Part shown: positions 30,908-39,274 of the stretch, in pieces
How positions within the stretch are numbered: position 1 is the first letter of the stretch
Layout of the letters: every line of letters starts with the position of its first letter
Source: Acidimicrobiales bacterium
GTDB taxonomy: Bacteria > Actinomycetota > Acidimicrobiia > Acidimicrobiales > Acidimicrobilacustridaceae
DNA length: 64,000 nt
NCBI GenBank assembly: GCA_025455885.1
Contig: JALOLR010000008.1
Coordinates: forward strand, 1-64,000
Reading direction: 5' to 3'
Notes under the pieces: generated by a model
Seen by the model: the letters and a program-made list of their open reading frames with translations, nothing else
Database searches by the model: none
Told to the model about the DNA's origin: nothing
Made by a program: the position numbers and the translations under genes

Positions 30908-32188
30908 ATGACCGACCTGGAGCAGGAGTTCGAGAAGGCCGTCTCCTACGAGCTGGCCGACGAGGACATCGAGCGGGCCCGTCTGCTCATCGGCATCGAG
31001 ACCACGAACCGCCGCCGCGAGCACATCTCGGTGGCCACCCCCGACGCCATCCGCAACTGGGCCCTCGGGATGGGTGACGACAACCCTCTCCACGTCGACG
31101 AGGACTACGGCCCCACCACCCGCTGGGGTGCGCAGATCGCCTCGCCCACGTTCATCGGTCACATCAAGACGCCCCTGCTCGGCGACCCCGTGCCCAAGGA
31201 CGTCGCCGCGGCCACGAAGGGCCTCTTCCGGGGCATCCACGTCTTCGTGTCGGGCGGCACGTGGGACTTCTACCGCCAGGTGTACCCGGGCGATCGGCTC
31301 TACAGCTTCAGCGGCCTCGAGTCCGTCGAGGCCAAGGACTCCGAGTTCGCCGGACGGTCCGTGGTGCAGGTGAGCCGCCAGGCGATCTTCAACCAGCGCG
31401 TCGAGGTGGTGGGCGTCTACCGGGTGCTCACCATCCTCACGGCGCGCAAGGAGTCGCGGGACCGCGGGAAGTACCTCGACATCGAACCGGCCAGCTACAC
31501 CGACGACGACATCGAGGAGATCGACCGGATCTACGCCCAGGAGGAGATCCGGGGAGCCGAGCCACGCTGGTGGGAGGACGTCGAGGTCGGCGAGGAGCTG
31601 CGCCCCATGGTCAAGGGGCCCCTGACGGTCACCGAGATCATCGCCTTCCACGCCGGAGGGTACGGGTTCGTGCCCTACGGGCTGCGGTCGTCGCGGGTGG
31701 GCTACAAGAACCGCACCCGCATCCGGCCCTTCTACATCAAGAACGAGATGGGCGTCCCCGACGTGGCGCAGCGCCTCCACTGGGATTCGGCGTGGGCGCA
31801 GGCCATCGGCAACCCCATGGCCTACGACTACGGGGTCATGCGCCAGAGCTGGTTCCAGCACCACGTCACCGACTGGATGGGCGACGACGGGTGCCTCGTG
31901 CGCCTCGAGGACTCGATTCGCAAGTTCAACTACCAGGGCGACACCCAGTTCCTGACCGCCACGGTGACCGCCAAGCGCGTAGAGGAGCACGCCTCGCTGG
32001 TCGACATCGACCTGCGCATGGTCAACCAGCGGGGGGTCGAGACCGCCAACGGCACGGCGACGGTGGCCCTCCCCTCACGAGCGACGGGGCTGCCCCGCTT
32101 CCCGACGGTGCCCGCCGACCTCGCCCAGAAGACCGTCCAGATCCACGCCCGCCACGTCGAGCTCACCAACGCCGCCCGTCGGGGCTGA
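30908..32188 (+). CDS. Two-domain FAS1-like/MaoC acyl dehydratase
   Basis: Protein of 426 aa. The N-terminal half is a MaoC_dehydrat_N/FAS1-like hotdog (REHISVATPDAIRNWALGMGDDNPLHVDEDYG). The C-terminal half is a second hotdog-type region (RWWEDVEVGEELRPMVKGPLTVTEIIAFHAGG) ending in LRMVNQRGVETANGTATVALPS. It is thus the fused version of the split pair at 838-1823. It would hydrate a bulky enoyl-CoA. ATG 30908 is preferred over 30902 because GGGGG ends 6 nt before it. It is followed 7 bp later by the kinase-like gene, so they form an operon of at least three genes (with the acyl-CoA ligase). Confidence 0.82.
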   Translation: MTDLEQEFEKAVSYELADEDIERARLLIGIETTNRRREHISVATPDAIRNWALGMGDDNPLHVDEDYGPTTRWGAQIASPTFIGHIKTPLLGDPVPKDVAAATKGLFRGIHVFVSGGTWDFYRQVYPGDRLYSFSGLESVEAKDSEFAGRSVVQVSRQAIFNQRVEVVGVYRVLTILTARKESRDRGKYLDIEPASYTDDDIEEIDRIYAQEEIRGAEPRWWEDVEVGEELRPMVKGPLTVTEIIAFHAGGYGFVPYGLRSSRVGYKNRTRIRPFYIKNEMGVPDVAQRLHWDSAWAQAIGNPMAYDYGVMRQSWFQHHVTDWMGDDGCLVRLEDSIRKFNYQGDTQFLTATVTAKRVEEHASLVDIDLRMVNQRGVETANGTATVALPSRATGLPRFPTVPADLAQKTVQIHARHVELTNAARRG

Positions 32189-32195
32189 GCCGGCG

Positions 32196-33518
32196 GTGGA
32201 CGACGACCTGCGCCGCTGGGTGGAGGACGCGCTTGACCGCCCGGTGACCAGCGCCGACCGGTGGCTGACCGGAGGGTCGCGGGAGCTGTGGTTCGCCGAG
32301 CTCGGTGGCTCGGGCGGGACGACGTCGGTGGTGGTGCGATCCGGCTCCGGCGGCGCCCTCTCCGGCACGGAGTTCGACCTCACCCGCGAGGCCACCGCCT
32401 ACCGGGCCCTCGGTGACACCCCCGTGCCGGTTCCGCGGCTCCTGGCCGCCGCGCCTGACGGCGGGGCGCTCGTGCTCGAACGCCTGCCGGGGACCTCGGG
32501 GCTCGGACCCGGCCACGTCGACGACGGTGACGCCCTCCTCGCCCACTTCATGGCAGCCATCGGGGCCCTCCACGCCCTCGACCCGGACGGTCTGCACCTG
32601 CCCGGCTTCGCACGGCCCGACGACGCCACCGAGGCGGCCCTCGTGGAGGTCCGCACGTGGGGCGCGCTGGCCGGGGAGCACGGGCGGTTCGACCCGATCC
32701 TCGCCTACGCCCTGGCGTGGCTGGCCCACCATCCCCCCGGCCCCGACCGAGCGACCTGCCTGGTCCAGGGCGACACCGGCCCGGGCAACTTCGTGCACGA
32801 CGGCTCCGCGGTCACCGGCCTCGTCGACTGGGAGCTGTGTCACCTCGGCGACCCCATGGACGACGTGGCCTGGATCGACATGCGCGCCCCGAGCTCGGGA
32901 CCGTTCGCCGACGTCGGCCGACGCGACCGGCTCTACGAAGCGGCGTCGGGGATCGCCATCGACCCCGCCGCGGTCCGCTACCACGCGGTGATGGTCCAGC
33001 TGCGCTGCGCCGTGATCACCGCCCTCGCCGCGACGCACGGAAGCGCACTCGGACGGGCGGCCTACATGGCGCCGCACCATCGCTTCCGGCGTCAGCTCGC
33101 CGCCGACCTCGCCGATGCGTCGGGCCACCCGATCACCACGCTCCCCACACCCGAGCCGGAGCCGTCGCCACTGCACGACGGTGCGGTCGAGGCGTTGCGC
33201 GACGAGGTGATGCCTGCGCTCGCCCGCCCCCACGAGCGGCTCCGGGCCCGCGAGGCCGTCCTCGTGCTCGAGCACGAACGGGCCCGCGGCCAGCTCGGCC
33301 CGACGATCGACGCCGCCTGGGCCGACGACGCACGCGCCACGCTCGGACGTATGCCCCGCGACGACGAGCTGGTCGCCCTCGCCGTCGACGCGGGGCGGCA
33401 CGGCGACCCCGACGTCCTCGACCTGCTGGCCCGCCGGGCCCAGCGCGACCTGTGGCTGTGGGACACCCCCTCGGCCGGCGGACCGACCGTGGTGCGACCA
33501 CCGGCCCGGGCGCGATGA
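32196..33518 (+). CDS. Phosphotransferase-family (APH-like) protein with extra C-terminal domain
   Basis: Protein of 440 aa. Residues 1-300 are an aminoglycoside-phosphotransferase-type kinase fold, as found in ACAD10/ACAD11 and in lone genes of actinobacterial acyl-CoA operons. The catalytic loop is LVQGDTGPGNFVHD (Gln in place of the usual His of HGD) and the metal loop is GLVDWELCHLGDP. Residues 320-440 form a helical extension that looks like the separately encoded DUF6285 protein usually found next to such kinases. By analogy it may phosphorylate a hydroxyacyl-CoA to help dehydration. Its stop overlaps the ligase start (ATGA). Confidence 0.75.
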   Translation: MDDDLRRWVEDALDRPVTSADRWLTGGSRELWFAELGGSGGTTSVVVRSGSGGALSGTEFDLTREATAYRALGDTPVPVPRLLAAAPDGGALVLERLPGTSGLGPGHVDDGDALLAHFMAAIGALHALDPDGLHLPGFARPDDATEAALVEVRTWGALAGEHGRFDPILAYALAWLAHHPPGPDRATCLVQGDTGPGNFVHDGSAVTGLVDWELCHLGDPMDDVAWIDMRAPSSGPFADVGRRDRLYEAASGIAIDPAAVRYHAVMVQLRCAVITALAATHGSALGRAAYMAPHHRFRRQLAADLADASGHPITTLPTPEPEPSPLHDGAVEALRDEVMPALARPHERLRAREAVLVLEHERARGQLGPTIDAAWADDARATLGRMPRDDELVALAVDAGRHGDPDVLDLLARRAQRDLWLWDTPSAGGPTVVRPPARAR

Positions 33519-35074
33519 CGGTGCCGATGGGGTTCTGGTCGGTGGCTCGCGCCCACCCGGACCGGGCGGCGGTCGTCGCCGGCGGGGTGACCACCACGGC
33601 CGGCGAGCTGGCGGAGGCCGCCGAGTCGGTGGCCCGGGGTCTGTGGGCCCTCGGTCTCCGTCGCGGGGACACCCTGGCGATCGTCGTGCCCAACGGCGTC
33701 ACCTTCTTCTGTGCCCACCTGGCGGCGATGCGCGCCGGGTTGTACCTGGTGCCGATCAACACCCACCTCGCCGGGCCCGAGATCGCCGTCATCGTCGGCG
33801 ACTGCGACGCCGGGGCGCTGGTGGTGGGCGCGGACCTGGCCGCATCGTGCGCGGCCGGCGCCGACGCCGCCGGCATCCCTCTCCGGCACCGCTTCGCCGA
33901 CCCCGCGGCCGAGGGCTACCGCCCGCTCGCCGAGCTCGTGGCGCTCGGCGCCGGCGCGCCCCCGCTCCCCGACGGCATCGCCGCGGGCACGACGATGATG
34001 TACACCTCGGGCACCACAGGGCGCCCGAAGGGCGTGCGTCGACCCCTCCCGACCGGCGAGGCCGACGACGTCTACGGATCGGCGGCCGCCGTCTACTGCC
34101 AGGGGTTCGGCATGACCCCCGGTCCCGGCGTCCACCTCGTGTGCGGCCCGCTGTACCACGCGGGCCCGTCGGCGTCGGCCACGGCCGCGCTGCACGCCGG
34201 GCACACCGTCGTCGTCATGGACCGCTGGGAACCGGAGGCGTGCCTCGACGCCGTCGACCGCTTCGGGGTCACGAGCACCCAGATGGTGCCGACGATGTTC
34301 CACCGGCTCCTGGCCCTCCCGCCGGAGGTGAAGGATCGCTACTCGCTGGCGACCCTCGAGAGCGTGATGCACACCGGTGCGCCGTGCCCGACGCCGGTGA
34401 AGGCCCGGCTGATGGAGTGGCTGGGCCCGGTCGTCTACGAGACCTACGGCGGTACGGAGTCCGTCGCCACCATCGCCACCCCGCGGCGCTGGCTGCAGAA
34501 GCCCGGGACCGTGGGACGGGCCATCCACGGCATCACGCTGCACATCCTCGACGACGACGGCAACGAGCTCCCCGCCGGGGAGGTCGGCCAGATCTGGGTC
34601 GAGAACGCCAACGCCCCCGCCGCGGAGTACTACAAGGACCCCGACAAGACCAGCACGATGCGTCGCGGCGGCTGGGTCACGCTCGGCGACGTCGGGTACG
34701 TCGACGACGACGGCTTCCTCTTCCTCCGTGACCGGGCGGTCGACATGATCATCTCGGGGGGCGTGAACATCTACCCGGCCGAGGTCGAGAGCGCGCTGCT
34801 GCAGAGCCCGCTCGTGGGCGATGCCGCCGTCATCGGCGTCCCCGACGACGAGTGGGGCGAGGCCGTGCTCGCCATCGTGGAGCCCGCTCCCGGCGTCGCT
34901 CCCGACGACGGCACCGCCGCAGCGATCCTGGCGGACTGCTCCACCCGCCTGGCCCGGTTCAAGCTGCCACGACGCATCGACTTCGTGACCACGCTCCCCC
35001 GGCTGCCCAGCGGGAAGCTCCAGAAGAGGGTCCTGCGCGCCCCGTACTGGGAGGGCGTCGACCGCTCGATCTGA
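33515..35074 (+). CDS. Acyl-CoA synthetase (FadD-like)
   Basis: Protein of 519 aa in the acyl-adenylate superfamily. P-loop MMYTSGTTGRPKGVRR (about 160-175), YETYGGTES, TLGDVGYVDDDGFLFLRDR, MIISGGVNIYPAEVE and the catalytic Lys in PSGKLQKRVLR. It is distinct from the ligase at 26468 (different length and GGTE in place of GLTE). It is translationally coupled to the kinase-like gene by ATGA, and together with the MaoC gene forms a plus-strand operon for activating and hydrating an acid. No operator of the regulon is at the head of this operon. Confidence 0.9.
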   Translation: MTVPMGFWSVARAHPDRAAVVAGGVTTTAGELAEAAESVARGLWALGLRRGDTLAIVVPNGVTFFCAHLAAMRAGLYLVPINTHLAGPEIAVIVGDCDAGALVVGADLAASCAAGADAAGIPLRHRFADPAAEGYRPLAELVALGAGAPPLPDGIAAGTTMMYTSGTTGRPKGVRRPLPTGEADDVYGSAAAVYCQGFGMTPGPGVHLVCGPLYHAGPSASATAALHAGHTVVVMDRWEPEACLDAVDRFGVTSTQMVPTMFHRLLALPPEVKDRYSLATLESVMHTGAPCPTPVKARLMEWLGPVVYETYGGTESVATIATPRRWLQKPGTVGRAIHGITLHILDDDGNELPAGEVGQIWVENANAPAAEYYKDPDKTSTMRRGGWVTLGDVGYVDDDGFLFLRDRAVDMIISGGVNIYPAEVESALLQSPLVGDAAVIGVPDDEWGEAVLAIVEPAPGVAPDDGTAAAILADCSTRLARFKLPRRIDFVTTLPRLPSGKLQKRVLRAPYWEGVDRSI

Positions 35075-35078
35075 TCGG

Positions 35079-35555
35079 CTACGACAAGCCGAGGCGGCGG
35101 TTGTCCCAGGTGAGGATCTTCCCGGTGACGGTGATCTCGATGATCGCCCCGGCCGCCGGGTCGTAGGCCGCCCGCGTGGCCTCGGGCATCGCCCTGGTGG
35201 GGGTGCGGTAGGCGTCGTACTTGCGCCGGGTCTCGGCCCGGATGGCCTCGAGCAGGTCGGGCGCGACGGTGTCGAGGACCCGGCCGGTGCAGGCCATGTG
35301 GACCGCTTCGAGCTCGGCCCACCGCTCGCCGGCCTCGACCAGGAACGAGCACCGGGGGTCGTGGCGCACCCTCGCGACCTTCTTCCCCCGGGTCGTGACG
35401 TAGATCCGCCGGTCGACGACGGCGAACCAGATCGGCAGCGCGATCGGGGAGCCGTCGCGGCGGAGGGTCGTGAGGATCCCGGTGTGGGCGTCGGCGACGA
35501 ACGCCCACGCCTCCTCCTCGCTCAACCGGATGCTGCGGCGTGTCGGTTCGCTCAC
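35079..35555 (-). CDS. PPOX-class flavin/F420-dependent protein
   Basis: Protein of 158 aa with a split beta-barrel fold (pyridoxamine-phosphate-oxidase-like). TGILTTLRRDGSPIALPIWFAV and VARVRHDPRCSFLVEAG are typical of the F420- or FMN-binding PPOX proteins of Actinomycetota. It could reduce an unsaturated substrate with F420H2 or serve as a flavin-binding protein. The GTG start overlaps the stop of the acyl-CoA dehydrogenase (GTGA), so it belongs to that operon and to operator copy 2. Confidence 0.8.
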   Translation of the reverse strand: MSEPTRRSIRLSEEEAWAFVADAHTGILTTLRRDGSPIALPIWFAVVDRRIYVTTRGKKVARVRHDPRCSFLVEAGERWAELEAVHMACTGRVLDTVAPDLLEAIRAETRRKYDAYRTPTRAMPEATRAAYDPAAGAIIEITVTGKILTWDNRRLGLS

Positions 35556-36823
35556 CGTGGCCCTCTCTCGTGCGAACCGGGGACCTCCCGGAACGGGACC
35601 CCACGGTCCACCGCCGGCTCACGGGGTAGACCGAGCGTGCGCTCGCCGATCACGTTGCGCTGGATCTCGTCGGTGCCACCGCCGAGGCTGGCGCCGAACG
35701 TGGCCAGAGCCACCTCGTGGAAGGCCCCCGCCCCGGGCGCGTCGGCACCGTCGAGCATCCCGTCGGGGCCCATGAACGAGAACGCCAGGTCCCGCGATCG
35801 GCGGGCGATCTCCGACATGGCCAGCTTGCCGATGGACGCCTCCGGACCGGGCGAGCCGGATCGGGAGGATGCCCGGGCCCGGACGCCGTTGTAGCGGTTG
35901 ACCTCCGTCATCGACCGGAACCGGGCGAGGTGCTGGCGGACGACCGGGTCGTGGGCGAGCTCCCGTTCGGCGACGAGGGACCGCAGTCCCCCGTTGCTCA
36001 CCACGAAGCCCTGCACCGGTCGACGAGTGGTCCGGGCGGCCTCCTCCAGGACCGCCCCGACGGTGCGGTCGAGCTGGCCCGCTCGCGACCCGGGGAAGGC
36101 CCCGACCGCCCGGGGGGCGCCGGCGGAGACCCCCTGGCGCTCGAAGGCCAACGTGGTCTGGGCCACCGACCAGCCCGCACCGGGCGGGCCGATCATCCGG
36201 TCGGCGGGCACCCGGACGTCGGTGAGGAAGACCTCGCAGAACTCGGTGGCCCCGTTCATCTGGCGCAGCGGCCGGACCTCGACGCCCGCCTGGAGCATGT
36301 CGACCACGAAGTAGCTGATGCCCTCGTGCTTCGCCACCCCGGGGTCGGTGCGGGCCAGCAGGAGTCCCCGCTCGGAGAGGTGGGCCCCCGAGTTCCAGAC
36401 CTTCTGGCCGTTCACCACCCACTCATCCCCGTCGGGCACCGCAGAGGTCGACAACCCGGCCAGGTCGGAGCCGGCGCCGGGCTCGGAGAAGAGCTGGCAC
36501 CACGACTCGGTGCCCGCGGCGAGGGCAGGAAGGAGGTCACGGCGCTGCGGGTCGGTGCCGTGGGCGACGACGGTCGGGCCGCCCATGGTCTGGCCGACAC
36601 CGGTGGGCGCGCCCAGCACACCGGCCGCCGCGATCTCGGAGGCCACCCGTCGCGCCCCCGACGACGAGAGCCCTCGTCCGCCCAGCCCCACCGGCCAGGT
36701 GGGCATCGCCCAGCCCGCCTCGGCGAGCCGTCGCCACCATTCGCGGACCGTCAGGTCGAGGGACCAGTGGTCGCTGATCCAGCCCCGTAGCTCGTCGACG
36801 TCGGCCCCGGCTCGCTCGCTCAC
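35552..36823 (-). CDS. Acyl-CoA dehydrogenase
   Basis: Protein of 423 aa. FAD/acyl-CoA motifs: WCQLFSEPGAGSDLAGLST, VVNGQKVWNSGAH and the C-terminal GGGTDEIQRNVIGERTLGLPRE. A Glu in the LAFERQG segment is in the isovaleryl-CoA-dehydrogenase-like catalytic position. An Arg-rich insert (about 310-335) is present. It oxidises acyl-CoA to enoyl-CoA using an electron-transferring flavoprotein. It overlaps its neighbours on both sides by 4 nt (GTGA), forming a three-gene operon with an unknown protein upstream and the PPOX protein downstream, under operator copy 2. Confidence 0.88.
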   Translation of the reverse strand: MSERAGADVDELRGWISDHWSLDLTVREWWRRLAEAGWAMPTWPVGLGGRGLSSSGARRVASEIAAAGVLGAPTGVGQTMGGPTVVAHGTDPQRRDLLPALAAGTESWCQLFSEPGAGSDLAGLSTSAVPDGDEWVVNGQKVWNSGAHLSERGLLLARTDPGVAKHEGISYFVVDMLQAGVEVRPLRQMNGATEFCEVFLTDVRVPADRMIGPPGAGWSVAQTTLAFERQGVSAGAPRAVGAFPGSRAGQLDRTVGAVLEEAARTTRRPVQGFVVSNGGLRSLVAERELAHDPVVRQHLARFRSMTEVNRYNGVRARASSRSGSPGPEASIGKLAMSEIARRSRDLAFSFMGPDGMLDGADAPGAGAFHEVALATFGASLGGGTDEIQRNVIGERTLGLPREPAVDRGVPFREVPGSHERGPR

Positions 36824-37791
36824 GGGACGAAGGCCGGTAGCTCGATCGTCCCCTCACCGTCGACGAGCCCGGTGGTGTACGCGTCGAGCCAGACGGTCAT
36901 CGCCGCCACCGCTCTCGCTCCGACCCGGGCCGCGTCCTCGTCGGCCTCGACGACGCCCTTGGCCATGGTGAGCGCCGAGGCCTGGACCGTCTCGAGGAAC
37001 GACGAGCTCACCTCGAGGAGCTGGTCGTAGGACGACTGGGGGAAGCCCTGGACCGAGAGCCCCGTGCTCCACACGGAACGGCCACGGGGGACGGCGGCGT
37101 CCTGGATCGGTTGCAGCTCGGCGGCCAGCTCGGACCAGCCGGGACCTCCGTCGGCGAGGGCCCGTGCCACCGACTCGAGGGCGGTCAGCGCCGGGAGACG
37201 GGGGGTGGCGTACCAGCAGTGCAACAGGCCGGTACAGGAGATCCGGAATCGATCAGGGGTGTCGAGGCCTACGGGGGGAGCCTCGAGGATCTCGAGGTTG
37301 TAGCCGGCGTTGTAGCCGAAGGAATCGGTGAGACCCGGCCGGGGGGCGCCCTCCGGATCGTCGCTCGGGGTGTCGAACAGGCTCGAGCGGGCGAAGGCCA
37401 GGACCGTCGCCGTGTCGGCGCGGGAAGCGTCCAGCGCCTGCTGGGCGATGCCCATCGACGCTCGGAAGCTCTCGAGGGTCGGGGCCTGGGAGAAGCTCAC
37501 GAGCAGGGCGTCGGGCTGGGCCTCGGCGATCTCGCCGCGGAGCCATCGGCCCCCGAAGTAGCCCGACAGGAGGAGCAGCCAGCGGGCGGTGGCGTCGTCG
37601 ATCTCACCGGCGCCGGAGAAGAGGTCGTGGAAGACCCGGAGCGGCACCTCGCCGAAGAGGAACCGCTCCATCTCGGGAGGCGCCCCGTCGAGGGCGACCG
37701 TGTACTCGGCGGCGAGGCGGTCGAGGGTGCCACCGTCGGCCGTGAGGACCGAGGTGGGGAACTCCGGGTGGGTGACGAGCTCGACGAACAC
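36820..37791 (-). CDS. Unknown protein, first gene of an acyl-CoA dehydrogenase operon
   Basis: Protein of 323 aa that I do not recognise. It is predicted mostly helical, acidic and without signal peptide or transmembrane segment. Distinct blocks are ARWLLLLSGYFGGRWLRGE, GYNAGYNLEILEAPPVGL, ISCTGLLHCWYATPRLP and the C-terminal ARAVAAMTVWLDAYTTGL. It contains two Cys (ISC and LHC). It leads an operon with an acyl-CoA dehydrogenase and a PPOX protein through 4-nt overlaps, and has operator copy 2 beside its TAGGGT -10 box. The GTG start at 37791 lies about 30 nt after the likely transcription start. A role in binding or processing the same substrate is inferred from context only. Confidence 0.6.
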   Translation of the reverse strand: MFVELVTHPEFPTSVLTADGGTLDRLAAEYTVALDGAPPEMERFLFGEVPLRVFHDLFSGAGEIDDATARWLLLLSGYFGGRWLRGEIAEAQPDALLVSFSQAPTLESFRASMGIAQQALDASRADTATVLAFARSSLFDTPSDDPEGAPRPGLTDSFGYNAGYNLEILEAPPVGLDTPDRFRISCTGLLHCWYATPRLPALTALESVARALADGGPGWSELAAELQPIQDAAVPRGRSVWSTGLSVQGFPQSSYDQLLEVSSSFLETVQASALTMAKGVVEADEDAARVGARAVAAMTVWLDAYTTGLVDGEGTIELPAFVP

Positions 37792-37833
37792 GACGAAGGA
37801 CCCCCTGGTTCCGGCGCGTCGCCGAACCCTAGC

Positions 37834-37847
37834 TGACGTCGTCGTCA
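37834..37847. promoter_or_regulatory. Operator palindrome, copy 2
   Basis: TGACGTCGTCGTCA, a perfect 5+5 palindrome flanked by C and G. It ends 2 bp upstream of a minus-strand -10 box (TAGGGT, 37831-37826) serving the operon that starts at 37791. Confidence 0.7.
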
Positions 37848-37946
37848 GATCGTCGGGACGCGACGGCGGCGCTCAGCGGCTCGGCCGTGGCGCCCCGGGC
37901 TCCGGTGACGGGACGGGGTTTCGCGGTGGCGGCGATCCCCGCTGAC

Positions 37947-37960
37947 TGACGCGCCCGTTA
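37947..37960. promoter_or_regulatory. Operator palindrome, copy 3
   Basis: TGACGCGCCCGTTA, 4 bp upstream of a plus-strand -10 box (TACGAT, 37965-37970) for the P450 at 38003. Together with copy 2 it marks a divergent promoter pair in a 211-bp gap. Confidence 0.7.
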
Positions 37961-38002
37961 GATCTACGATAGACAGACATCTACGTCGCCCAGGGAGACC
38001 CG

Positions 38003-39196
38003 ATGACCGACACCGAGCACGCCCCGCCGCCCGGACCGGAGATCGATCCGCACATGCTGGCCCACCCCCAGGAGGGCTACGCGCTGCTGCGCACGGTGGC
38101 GCCGGTGGTCCCCATGCCGAACTCCGGGATCGGCTCGAGCGCCGAGATGATGCTCGTCGCCGGGGAGGCCGAGGTCCGCGAGGTCCTCAAGCACCCCGAG
38201 ATCTACTCCTCGGGCATCGACGCGGTGCACATCGGCCAGATCCGCCCGCTCATCCCGCTCCAGATCGACCCCCCCGACCACAAGAACTTCCGCAAGGTCC
38301 TCGATCCCCTCTTCGCACCGAAGCAGGTCGCCGCGCTCGAAGAGAACACCAGGGCCCTCACCCGCCAGCTCGTCGCCGGCGTGGCCGACAAGGGCGGCTG
38401 CAACTTCCACGAGGCGATCGCCGAGCCGCTGCCCACGACCGTGTTCCTGCAACTCCTCGGCCTGCCGGTGTCCAGGCGCAAGGAGTTCATCGAGCTGAAG
38501 GACGGCATCATCCGGCCCCCGGCACGGACCCCCGAAGAACGTCTGGAGATGGTCAACGCCACTGGCGCCGAGATCTACGCCGTGCTCGAGGAGGTGCTCG
38601 TCGAGCGCGAGCGCGAGCCCCAGGACGACTTCATGTCGGGGTTCCTCACCGCCGAGGTGGACGGCCACACGCTCACCCACGACGAGATCCTCGACATCTG
38701 CTACCTCTTCTTCCTCGCCGGCCTCGACACGGTCACGGCGTCGCTCGACTGCTTCGTCGCCTACCTCGCTCAGCACCCCGAGCAACGGCGGCGCATCGTC
38801 GAGGACCCCGAGCTCATCCCCCCGGCCATCGAGGAGATGCTGCGCTGGGAGAGCCCGGTGTCCGGTGTGGTGCGCATCACCACCGAGGACACCGAGCTGG
38901 GCGGATGCCCCATCGCCGCCGGCACCACCGTGAGCGTGATGCTCGGCTCGGCCAACACCGACGGCGCGGCGTGGGACGCCGCCGACACCATCGACTTCGA
39001 ACGACCGGCCAACAAGCACCTCGCCTTCGGCGGGGGCGCCCACCGGTGCCTGGGGTCGCACCTGGCCCGGATGGAGTTGCGGGTGGCGCTCGAGGAATGG
39101 CACGCCGCGGTGCCCGACTACGCCATCGCCCCGGGCACCGAGCTGCTGTACAGCCAGGGTCTGCGGTCGGTCGACAACCTGGAGCTGATCTGGTGA
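38003..39196 (+). CDS. Cytochrome P450
   Basis: Protein of 397 aa, a class I bacterial P450. The I-helix is FFLAGLDTVT (AGxDT, acid-alcohol pair intact), ExxR is in EEMLRWES, and the heme loop is FGGGAHRCLGSHLAR with the Cys ligand. The start ATG 38003 has GGGAGACCCG upstream. It heads an operon with an aldehyde dehydrogenase and a CoA transferase, suggesting terminal hydroxylation, oxidation to an acid and CoA activation. Operator copy 3 covers its promoter. A 3Fe-4S ferredoxin that could feed it electrons is at 59284; no reductase is in the window. Confidence 0.92.
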   Translation: MTDTEHAPPPGPEIDPHMLAHPQEGYALLRTVAPVVPMPNSGIGSSAEMMLVAGEAEVREVLKHPEIYSSGIDAVHIGQIRPLIPLQIDPPDHKNFRKVLDPLFAPKQVAALEENTRALTRQLVAGVADKGGCNFHEAIAEPLPTTVFLQLLGLPVSRRKEFIELKDGIIRPPARTPEERLEMVNATGAEIYAVLEEVLVEREREPQDDFMSGFLTAEVDGHTLTHDEILDICYLFFLAGLDTVTASLDCFVAYLAQHPEQRRRIVEDPELIPPAIEEMLRWESPVSGVVRITTEDTELGGCPIAAGTTVSVMLGSANTDGAAWDAADTIDFERPANKHLAFGGGAHRCLGSHLARMELRVALEEWHAAVPDYAIAPGTELLYSQGLRSVDNLELIW

Positions 39197-39274
39197 ACCC
39201 CGGCACCGACCGGTGCCGGCACGACGACATCGAGACGGGCCCGTGACGCGGGTCCCGAGACAGGGGGAGTGAAC

